Assembly (NCBI GenBank): GCA_040392005.1
Contig: JBEBWT010000001.1
Location: 1-64,000 of the forward strand
Reading direction: 5' to 3'
Length of the DNA stretch: 64,000 nt
DNA from: DASRQK01 sp040392005
GTDB lineage: Bacteria; Bacteroidota; Bacteroidia; Sphingobacteriales; Sphingobacteriaceae
The notes beneath the pieces are model-generated. The model saw only the letters and a program-made list of their open reading frames with translations, did not search any database and was not told the origin of the DNA. Positions 16,474 through 23,887 of the stretch are shown one piece after another (within the stretch, counting starts at the first letter, position 1; each line of letters opens with the position of its first letter). The translations under genes were made by a program, and so were the position numbers.

Positions 16474-18873
16474 TCATTCATCCCTCAGGCTATCCACCGG
16501 ATTGGCCACAGCCGCACGGATGGCCTGCCAGCCTACGATGCACAACATCCCTGCAAAGGCCAGGGCGCCGGTCAGGACAAAGAGACTGATCGGAATGGCT
16601 ATGTGGTAGGCAAAATTTTCCAGCCATCGGTGCATAAACCACCAGGCCGCCGGGAAGGCCAGCAGAACTGCAATAAGGACAGGTGTAGCAAATGACCGGG
16701 ACATCAGGGTCACAATAGAGCGCACCGATGCGCCCAGAATTTTGCGGATACCGATCTCTTTGATCCTGCGTTCGATGGTATAAATAGCCAGACCCAGTAC
16801 CCCTAACAGCGCGATCAGCATGCTGACGGCACCGAAGAAAGCCAGTTGTTGGTATTGCTTGCGTTCACTGTCGTATTGGGCCCGGACCTGATCGGCTACC
16901 CGGTGTGTCCGCGGGAGGATCCGGCCCGGGAAAAATTGCTTCCATGTGGCACTCAAAGCAGCCAGCGCCACTTGCTCCTGTCCGTCCACTGTGCGGATCA
17001 GCATGTTGTACAAATGCTCCCCACCTTCCTGGGCTTCGACAATGATCGGGGCTATGGGATACCGGAGACTGGCAGCATGCAGATCCTGGATCACCCCTAC
17101 CGGGGTACGGCTTAGAAGCGGTGTAAACTGATCCGCTTCCATGTTGTACTTATTGGCAATCGATTCGGTGATCAGGACATTGCTAAATTGCTTGTTTGCT
17201 ATTGTTTCAGGGGTATAAGTCATCGCATCCATTGCAAAAGCAGGATTTAGGTTGCGTCCGGACAGGATGTCGAGGCCGATGGTCTCCACAAAATCAAAAT
17301 CGACACTGATGAGTATATAGGAGTCCCCGTTGTCCGGTTTTTCCGGATCTTCCATTTGCAGAAAAGAAACCGAACCCTGGAAGGGTGTCCATTGCGATAA
17401 GCTGACTGACTGGATACCAGGTTGCTGGAGAAGTGTCTGTTTGAAAGTAGTGCCTTTTTCGCCCCAATCGGCATGTTCGATCAGCAGTAGATTTTCGGGA
17501 TCATAGCCCAGATCTTTGGTGTCCAGATATTCCAGTTGGGCACGGATGGTCAGCATGCAAATCACTACAAGGATGGCGATACCAAATTGGATGGCCACCA
17601 GTCCCCGGGTAAATCCGGTATTCATAGGCAGGCTCAGGACAGATAGCTTTTTTTTGAGGCCTTGTGCCGCTTTTGTTTTCGACAGAGCCAATGCAGGGAA
17701 CAGGCTGCACAGCAGGCCAAGCGCCAGCCATAGGATGAAAAGCCCCGATAACAGCAGGGGGGAATGGTGGAAACTTAGTGTCAGGGGGTGTTCCAGATAA
17801 GTCTCAAAAGGATGGAATACCAGCAGATACAGCACAAAGGCCAGCAGCAAGGATCCACCAAATAGCAGCAAACTTTCGGTCCCCAACTGATAGAAAAAAT
17901 GCCTGCGCTCTGCACCCAGGACTTTTCGCACACCGCTTTCCATCGTCCTTTTGACGGCATGGGCAAAAGTCAGGTTGATAAAGTTGATGCTGACCAGGAC
18001 CAGGATCAGCAAGCCGATACCGCTGAACAGGTAAACATCCCGCATCGGACTGTCCCAAACGGGAGCCGAACGCAGGTACACATCCTTGACCGATTGAAGG
18101 GTAAAATGGTTGGACAGATTGCGTTCCTCTGTTTCCCGCTGCTGGTACCAGACATTGAATTTGGCATTGAGCGAGGCGGTATCCGTGCCGGGGCTGAGCA
18201 AGAGATACTGCTCCCCGAAACCTTGGTTCTTTCCCGGTTCGTAGGCAGCCGATCGGGGTGCGACCACAATAGCATCGGCATGCAGGTAACTGTTCTGGGG
18301 CAGATCTTGCAGGATTGCATGGATCACATACGGCTCCGGCTCACCTTCCAGAGGGATATTGTAAAATATTTTACCTTCCACCGGCTGTCCGCCGAAGTAA
18401 CGCTGATGGGCGCTTTCCGTGATGGCCAGATTATGGGCATGTGCCAATAGATGTTTGGGATTGCCCACAATATTCCGGGTATCAAAAAGGTGGAAAAAAC
18501 CGGTATCCACCCGGAGAATGCTGAGCTCGGCCAGATTGCCTGTCAATGAATCCAGCATGATCCGCAAATCTCCGGTTTCAATGGTCGTATGCCCATTGAT
18601 CTCCGGATAGTTTGCTGTCCAGGCTTGTGCCAATCCGCCAGGGGCAGTATTCGACTGATTGCGATTTCCTCCATGGGTTTCATAACTCGTGCGGATCCGG
18701 TACAACTCCTCTTTATTGTTCCAATGTTGGTCATAGGACAATTCGTCGAGTACCCGTGTCGCAATCAACATGACCACGGTCAGACCCAGCGTCAGCCCGA
18801 TCATGTTGGTCAAAGAATAAGTATGGTTGTGTACCAGTGTTCTCCAGGCGGTTTTGAGAAAATTACGGATCAT
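16474..18873 (-). CDS. ABC permease 2, two-domain MacB/FtsX type
   Basis: About 799 residues from MIRNFLKTAWRTLVHNHTY; the longer reading to 18897 would run through the promoter. It has the eight-helix, two-periplasmic-domain layout of the other permeases. TM1 is about 22-45, half 1 carries SINFINLTFAHAVKRT and ESGVRKVLGAERR, half 2 carries KEIGIRKILGAS, and the end is NPVDSLRDE. DELSYDQHW after TM1 and DLGYDPENLLLI after TM5 make it closest to permease 5. No ATPase gene is adjacent. The predicted transcription start is only about 2 nt before the start codon. Confidence 0.92.
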   Translation of the reverse strand: MIRNFLKTAWRTLVHNHTYSLTNMIGLTLGLTVVMLIATRVLDELSYDQHWNNKEELYRIRTSYETHGGNRNQSNTAPGGLAQAWTANYPEINGHTTIETGDLRIMLDSLTGNLAELSILRVDTGFFHLFDTRNIVGNPKHLLAHAHNLAITESAHQRYFGGQPVEGKIFYNIPLEGEPEPYVIHAILQDLPQNSYLHADAIVVAPRSAAYEPGKNQGFGEQYLLLSPGTDTASLNAKFNVWYQQRETEERNLSNHFTLQSVKDVYLRSAPVWDSPMRDVYLFSGIGLLILVLVSINFINLTFAHAVKRTMESGVRKVLGAERRHFFYQLGTESLLLFGGSLLLAFVLYLLVFHPFETYLEHPLTLSFHHSPLLLSGLFILWLALGLLCSLFPALALSKTKAAQGLKKKLSVLSLPMNTGFTRGLVAIQFGIAILVVICMLTIRAQLEYLDTKDLGYDPENLLLIEHADWGEKGTTFKQTLLQQPGIQSVSLSQWTPFQGSVSFLQMEDPEKPDNGDSYILISVDFDFVETIGLDILSGRNLNPAFAMDAMTYTPETIANKQFSNVLITESIANKYNMEADQFTPLLSRTPVGVIQDLHAASLRYPIAPIIVEAQEGGEHLYNMLIRTVDGQEQVALAALSATWKQFFPGRILPRTHRVADQVRAQYDSERKQYQQLAFFGAVSMLIALLGVLGLAIYTIERRIKEIGIRKILGASVRSIVTLMSRSFATPVLIAVLLAFPAAWWFMHRWLENFAYHIAIPISLFVLTGALAFAGMLCIVGWQAIRAAVANPVDSLRDE

Positions 18874-18884
18874 AATGGATTTGA

Positions 18885-18900
18885 TACCAACAATCAAGCC
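18885..18900 (-). promoter_or_regulatory. Candidate sigma-54 promoter of permease 2
   Basis: The minus strand reads GGCTTGATTGTTGG. GG and TTG have -24/-12 spacing, and the block is nearly identical to those before permeases 5, 7 and 8. The GG is 73 bp from the centre of the upstream dyads. The inferred start would leave an almost leaderless mRNA. Confidence 0.6.
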
Positions 18901-18954
18901 TGAGTTTCAAAGTGCTTTAAATCAGTATGATATGATATTTAGCCAGATGATCTA

Positions 18955-18991
18955 TGTCCATAATCGGACGATTATTGTTCGAAAACGGACA
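18955..18991 (-). promoter_or_regulatory. Tandem activator dyads B (UAS) for permease 2
   Basis: Sites at 18955 (TGTCCATAATCGGACG) and 18976 (TGTTCGAAAACGGACA) are 21 bp apart and match the regulon consensus. Confidence 0.7.
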
Positions 18992-19002
18992 GTTTTGAAC
19001 GG

Positions 19003-19962
19003 TTACTTCAATGGATGTTTTACTCCTTCAAAAGTCATTTTTACGGGTAAAATGTGTCCATTCTCGTCAAAAAGCAATTCATCGATACAGGTCACCCGTT
19101 CGTTTGCCCCGGTCTTGCCAAGTGGGCGACGATGGTAAACGATAAAGTATTTCTCCTCATCAGGAACTTTGATGACCGAATGATGCCCTGCTCCGGTAGC
19201 AATTTCCGGATCCTGTTCCAGCACCGTTCCTATGCGTTCGAAAGGGCCGAACGGGGAATCCGAAATGGCGTAGGCAACTTTGTAATTTGGCCCGGTCCAT
19301 CCGCCCTCTGACCACATAAAGTAGTATTTGTCATCTTTGATAAACATGAACGGTCCCTCCACGTAGTTGTCGGGGGTGATCTCTTTGTAATAGGTGCCGT
19401 CATCGAAAGGCAGCAGCCCGGTGAAGTCCGGTTTGAGCTTCACGACATTGCAATGCTTCCATCCTCCGTAATACATATAATAGGTGCCGTCCTTGTCTTT
19501 GAAGACAAACTGGTCAATCGGTTGGGCACCATTGACGATCCCATTGATAAGCGGTTTGCCGAGCAGGTCTTTATAAGGGCCGGCAGGGTTGTCAGCTACC
19601 GCCACACCGATACCACCGATTTCACCCTCGTGGACATCGTTGGCCGCAAAGAAAAAATAATATTTGCCATCTTTCTCCAGGACAGCAGGGGCCCACATTG
19701 CTTTATGCGCCCATTTGACCTCGTCTGCGTCTATGATCCGGGGATGCTTTTGCCAGGTGACCAGGTCTTTTGAAGAGAACGCATCAAAGAATAATTGCTC
19801 TCCGTAAGGAGCAGAATAGGTCGGGAATACCCAATAGGTATTGTTATAGACAATGCCCTCTGGGTCAGCATAGTTGCCGGGGAAAACCGGATTTTGCTGC
19901 GCCATGAGCGATGTCACCGCAGTTAAAAGACCGATCGTAGTACTGAGTTTTTTAAGTTTCAT
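19003..19962 (-). CDS. Glycoside hydrolase family 43-like secreted enzyme
   Basis: About 319 residues from MKLKKLSTTIGLLTAVTSLM, a signal peptide cleaved near MAQQ; the longer reading to 19989 enters the promoter. The five-bladed propeller family signature is visible: NYADPEG (catalytic base Asp), HKAMWAPAVLEKDGKYYFFF, QPIDQFVFKDKDGTYYMYYGG (the Asp that tunes pKa), and YVEGPFMF (acid Glu), then GHHSVIKVPDE. It probably cleaves arabinose- or xylose-type glycosidic bonds in the periplasm or outside the cell. Unexpectedly, it is preceded by the same dyads and sigma-54-type promoter as the permeases. Confidence 0.9.
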   Translation of the reverse strand: MKLKKLSTTIGLLTAVTSLMAQQNPVFPGNYADPEGIVYNNTYWVFPTYSAPYGEQLFFDAFSSKDLVTWQKHPRIIDADEVKWAHKAMWAPAVLEKDGKYYFFFAANDVHEGEIGGIGVAVADNPAGPYKDLLGKPLINGIVNGAQPIDQFVFKDKDGTYYMYYGGWKHCNVVKLKPDFTGLLPFDDGTYYKEITPDNYVEGPFMFIKDDKYYFMWSEGGWTGPNYKVAYAISDSPFGPFERIGTVLEQDPEIATGAGHHSVIKVPDEEKYFIVYHRRPLGKTGANERVTCIDELLFDENGHILPVKMTFEGVKHPLK

Positions 19963-19988
19963 ATTGATTGCTTCAATTGAAGATACCA

Positions 19989-20004
19989 TGCATTTTCTTT
20001 GCCA
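19989..20004 (-). promoter_or_regulatory. Candidate sigma-54 promoter of the GH43 gene
   Basis: The minus strand reads TGGCAAAGAAAATGCA: GGC and TGCA with exact -24/-12 spacing, the best consensus match of the set. It lies 73 bp from the centre of dyads C and leaves a leader of about 16 nt. Confidence 0.65.
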
Positions 20005-20057
20005 TTTTTATAATAAACTGTAAATCAGTAAAATGTTGAATTTTTAGTTTGTGTAAA

Positions 20058-20094
20058 TGTTCATTGGCGTACAGTAAGTGTTCATTTGCGGACA
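20058..20094 (-). promoter_or_regulatory. Tandem activator dyads C (UAS) for GH43
   Basis: Sites at 20058 (TGTTCATTGGCGTACA) and 20079 (TGTTCATTTGCGGACA) have the 21-bp period. They end three bases before the stop codon of the DUF4143 ATPase gene. Confidence 0.65.
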
Positions 20095-20097
20095 CCG

Positions 20098-21294
20098 TTA
20101 GTAAAGTAAACCAAACAACCAGAGCGGTATTTTCTGGCCGATGCCGATTTCGATATCATCGGCTGCGATATAGGCCCGATCAATATGCGCAAGTTGTTGG
20201 TATCCTTTGTTTTTACCGCCCACTTCTATGGTAATGTTCCGGTCGATCAGAAAATCTCCTTTTGTAGGTAGCGAAACCTGATGTTTTGCATTGCGGAGCT
20301 GATTGAGCAAGAATGATTCCCTGCGACTGCCCCGGTTGGACCCGGAGCCTGCGAGGATTGGGTGGAGATTGGGGTTTTCCAAATATACCTTTTCGGGTTT
20401 TTGCAAGGTACTGATGCTCGCACCCGCCGTACTCAAGGTATTGATCAATCGAGCTTTTTCCAGGTAATGCAGGTACTGTACCACAGTCTGCCGGCTGATT
20501 CCGATCTTATCGCTTAGTTTGCTGATATTGGGTTTGAACGGCACATTTTCGGCCAATATGGCCAGTAATTGCAGTACTTTATTGGTATTGTTGATGTCAA
20601 AACCATCTACAAAACGGAGTTCGGTCTCGATGATAAGCCGGATGACCTGTTCGATCCGTAGAAAGTAGGTGCGGATGTTTTCCTTGAAAAAAGGGTAATA
20701 CCCATGATCCAGATAGGCTTCGAAATGTGGGATCGGTTTGAATTCTTTACTCAGCTTCATCGCAATCTCTGTGTGGTGTTCCAGAATATCCTTTAGGCTG
20801 ATGATCTCTGCCGGATAAACACCTGAGAAATGCAGGTATTCCCGAAAGGAGAGGCCGGTGAGCTCGTAAAAGACTGCCCGCCGGCTGAGATCGGCTTCCT
20901 GCCTGTAAATATCGATGACGGAAGATCCTGTAAATACAATGCTCAGATCCCGGTAGGTATCGTAGATGTTTTTGACCTCCCGTGCCCAGCCCTGATATTT
21001 GTGAACCTCGTCAATGAACAGTATTTTACCTCCTTGAAGCCTGAAACTTTCAGCCAGATCGATCAGGCTATTGGTTGCAAAGTAAATATCATCCATAGAG
21101 ACATACATTGCGCTTTGATCTGTCGGGTGGGTTAGCTTCAAGCGCTGGAGCAGGAGTGTGGTTTTGCCTGTACCCCGTGCTCCCAATATACTGATCAAGC
21201 GGTCTGACCAGTCAATCTGCTGGTAAAGATGGCGGATATGCCCGGTGTCAGTTTCTTCGGATAGAAATACCGATTTAAGGATTAATTTCTCCAT
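20098..21294 (-). CDS. AAA ATPase with DUF4143 C-terminal domain
   Basis: A 398-residue protein with an N-terminal AAA_14-type ATPase: Walker A GARGTGKTT (38-46), Walker B KILFIDEVHKY (about 90-100) and sensor VFTGSS (about 120-125). The C-terminal DUF4143 half contains a helix-turn-helix-like segment (LSDKIGISRQTVVQYLHYL) and a nuclease-like TIEVGGKNKG strand. Proteins of this family are abundant in Bacteroidota and their role is poorly known. It is flanked by the 3' vestige of a permease on one side and dyads C on the other. Confidence 0.85.
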   Translation of the reverse strand: MEKLILKSVFLSEETDTGHIRHLYQQIDWSDRLISILGARGTGKTTLLLQRLKLTHPTDQSAMYVSMDDIYFATNSLIDLAESFRLQGGKILFIDEVHKYQGWAREVKNIYDTYRDLSIVFTGSSVIDIYRQEADLSRRAVFYELTGLSFREYLHFSGVYPAEIISLKDILEHHTEIAMKLSKEFKPIPHFEAYLDHGYYPFFKENIRTYFLRIEQVIRLIIETELRFVDGFDINNTNKVLQLLAILAENVPFKPNISKLSDKIGISRQTVVQYLHYLEKARLINTLSTAGASISTLQKPEKVYLENPNLHPILAGSGSNRGSRRESFLLNQLRNAKHQVSLPTKGDFLIDRNITIEVGGKNKGYQQLAHIDRAYIAADDIEIGIGQKIPLWLFGLLY

Positions 21295-21384
21295 TTTGAT
21301 AAGTCATGTTTGCAAAAATAACAAAAAATTGTAATATGTACTTATCAAAAATTCAGAAAATTGTTAATTTAATTTAACAATATG

Positions 21385-21406
21385 CTCATCCCTGAGCGGA
21401 TCCACT
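21385..21406 (-). pseudogene. Vestige of a permease 3' end
   Basis: Read on the minus strand this encodes VDPLRDE, matching the invariant permease C-terminus NPVDSLRDE. At the DNA level it aligns with the 3' ends of the intact permeases except for a few substitutions. It lies only 7 bp beyond the stop of permease 3, in a different frame, with no permease body attached. It is probably all that remains of a former downstream permease. Confidence 0.55.
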
Positions 21407-21412
21407 CTTTGA

Positions 21413-23836
21413 CTATTCATCCCGCAGCGAATCCACCGGATTGGCCACGGCCGCCCGAATGGCCTGCCAGCTCACGGTCAGCAAGGCTACGGCCAAAGTG
21501 ACCAGGCCTGCTGCGGCAAACATCCACCACTGTATTTCCATCCGGTAGGCAAAATCCTCCAGCCATTTACTCATCAACCACCAGGCAATGGGGGAGGCGA
21601 TCACAATGGCCAGCAGGACCATCCGGATAAAATCGCGGGACAGCAGGGTCAGAATGCTTGCGAAAGATGCGCCCAGTACCTTGCGAATGCCGATTTCCTT
21701 TATTCTCCGTTGGGTCGCAAACATGGCCATTGCCAATATACCGAGTGCCGAGATCAGTAAACTGAGACCTGCGAAAACCAGTGAAAATACCAGGGCTTTC
21801 TGATCCTGTTTGTACAACTTATCAAATTCTTCATCCAGGAAAGTATATTCGAATGGTTTCCCCGGGAAATGCTGTTTATAGACAGCTTCCACAGCGGCCA
21901 GGGCATCACTGATCCGGCCTCCGTGCGCTTCCACAAGGTATTTCCCCCCCATTCCGTGCTGATCCAGTTCAAATACAAGGGGCTGGATAGGCTGATGTAT
22001 GCTGGCATGGTGGAAATCCTTGACCACTCCGATAATTTTGCCCCCGTAATCTCCCATAAAGTTGTAAGAGGTACCCACTACCGGTTCTTTTAGTCCAAAA
22101 GCGCGCACCGCTGTTTCGTTGATCAGTATATTTTTAATGTCGGATTTGTTTTCCGGATCGAACCATCGGCCCGAAAGCAATTGGACATCAGCCAATTTTG
22201 GATAATCATGATCCACCCATAACATCACGGTTTCTATAATTTTTTCCGTTTTTGGATAACCGATCCACTCATATCCCATATCCAACTTACCAGGATTATC
22301 GATCAATGAAGCCCCATTTACTTTAGTGACCGCTTTGATCGCGCTATGTTGTTGGATCTGTTGTTTGATGGTTTGAACTTTGGTTTGATAATCCCGCATT
22401 TCTTGTGATCCATGACGAATCGATGTACCCGTAACGGCCCTCCGGAATGAAAATACCTGATCCATCTGATAGGCTGCGGTCGTTTGCTGGATATACCTGA
22501 ATTGGCCATAGATCACCAGGACACCTACAAGCATCACCACGGCAAGTATCATCTGACCGATCATCAATGCCTCCCGGAACCGTTTGTTATCCGTTTGTCC
22601 GAGTGTTTTACCCCGGAACAGTTGCAAAGGATTGGTATGCCCGGTCAGCAGTGCCGGGTATATACCGGTTAGCAAAACCACGGCCCCAAAAACTGCGATC
22701 ACAAGCCATAAGGTATTCGTGTCTGACAGGGAAAATACCAGTGATGCCTCAAAATACCGGTTGAAGAAAGGGAGGGCAACGATCAGCAGGAGCATGGTCA
22801 ATATTGCACAGATAGCGATGGTCAGGACGGTTTCGGCCATGACCTGTCCGAACAATTGTCCCTTTGTAGCCCCTGTCACCTTGCGGATACCGATTTCCTT
22901 GTGACGGGTGGTCATCCGTGCCAGGGCCAGATTGACAAAATTGACACTTGCGGTGAGCAAGAGCAAAAATGCCAGTGCCGAGAAGATCACAATGGTACTT
23001 TTATTGCCCTGCGGTAAATATGAAAACCCATGCCCCCCCAGGTGGATGTCTGTCAGACCGACCAGTGAATGATGATATGCTTTCCCTTCCCGAAAGGGTT
23101 GATTTTTTTTGAAGATAGGGGTTATTTTGGATGCCACGGCGGCAGGATCGGCCGATGGATGTAGCTTGACGAAAATATAGACCATGTATCCCCCCCAGTA
23201 ATCTTCGTCTCGTAGAAAATTGGGTCTATTATGTAAATCCTGTTGTGACATCAGAATATGTGGCCGGAGAGAAGAATTCGCCGGGACATCTGCAAATACT
23301 GCTGCGATTTGGGTAGGGATGCTATCTATTAGGATCACCTGTCCGATAGCGGTCTCGGTGCCAAAATACTGTCTGGCCCTGGATTCACTGATCGCAATAA
23401 CACGGGGTTCGTGCCGGAAGCGTTCGAAAGATCCGGCGATCAGCCTATAATCAAACAGATCCAGCCAGTTTGAATCGACAAACAAGACTTCCCGTTCGTA
23501 GAATTGGTGATCATCCAGGGTAAATACGATATCCATGTATTCACCCGGGACGCCCACAGCAGCCCGCTCTATCTCCGGAATTTCAGATTGGACAGCCTGA
23601 TAGGCAGGATAGGGGAGTATTTCGAGGCTTTCATGATCAGTTTCACCGACCTCGCTCAGTAGAAAAATTTGATCCGCCTGCGCATGATAGGAGTTGTAAG
23701 TCAGTTCATTTTTTGCCCAAAGCATGATCAGTAAAACAACGGTCAGGGCAGTGGCAAGCCCACCGATGACAATGCCGTGCTGGACCGGGTTTTGGGCAAT
23801 CGTCCGCCAGGCGGTTTTGAAATAATTGCGGATCAT
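21413..23836 (-). CDS. ABC permease 3, two-domain MacB/FtsX type
   Basis: The 807-residue permease starts MIRNYFKTAWRTIAQNPVQHG, with TM1 about 22-44. Half 1 shows ASVNFVNLALARMTTRHKEI and GIRKVTGATKGQL, half 2 shows KEIGIRKVLGASFASILTLL, and it ends NPVDSLRDE. Between the halves a second periplasmic domain contains VGTSYNFMGDYGGKIIGVVKDFHHAS, whose IIGVVKDFHH core recurs in all ten paralogues. The gene lies 51 bp after permease 4 and is the last intact member of the 5-4-3 operon. It has no promoter dyads of its own and no ATPase neighbour. Confidence 0.92.
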   Translation of the reverse strand: MIRNYFKTAWRTIAQNPVQHGIVIGGLATALTVVLLIMLWAKNELTYNSYHAQADQIFLLSEVGETDHESLEILPYPAYQAVQSEIPEIERAAVGVPGEYMDIVFTLDDHQFYEREVLFVDSNWLDLFDYRLIAGSFERFRHEPRVIAISESRARQYFGTETAIGQVILIDSIPTQIAAVFADVPANSSLRPHILMSQQDLHNRPNFLRDEDYWGGYMVYIFVKLHPSADPAAVASKITPIFKKNQPFREGKAYHHSLVGLTDIHLGGHGFSYLPQGNKSTIVIFSALAFLLLLTASVNFVNLALARMTTRHKEIGIRKVTGATKGQLFGQVMAETVLTIAICAILTMLLLIVALPFFNRYFEASLVFSLSDTNTLWLVIAVFGAVVLLTGIYPALLTGHTNPLQLFRGKTLGQTDNKRFREALMIGQMILAVVMLVGVLVIYGQFRYIQQTTAAYQMDQVFSFRRAVTGTSIRHGSQEMRDYQTKVQTIKQQIQQHSAIKAVTKVNGASLIDNPGKLDMGYEWIGYPKTEKIIETVMLWVDHDYPKLADVQLLSGRWFDPENKSDIKNILINETAVRAFGLKEPVVGTSYNFMGDYGGKIIGVVKDFHHASIHQPIQPLVFELDQHGMGGKYLVEAHGGRISDALAAVEAVYKQHFPGKPFEYTFLDEEFDKLYKQDQKALVFSLVFAGLSLLISALGILAMAMFATQRRIKEIGIRKVLGASFASILTLLSRDFIRMVLLAIVIASPIAWWLMSKWLEDFAYRMEIQWWMFAAAGLVTLAVALLTVSWQAIRAAVANPVDSLRDE

Positions 23837-23887
23837 AATTTTGTCTTAATGCTTTACTCTTTTGTCCTTATTCCTTGCTCCAATAGG

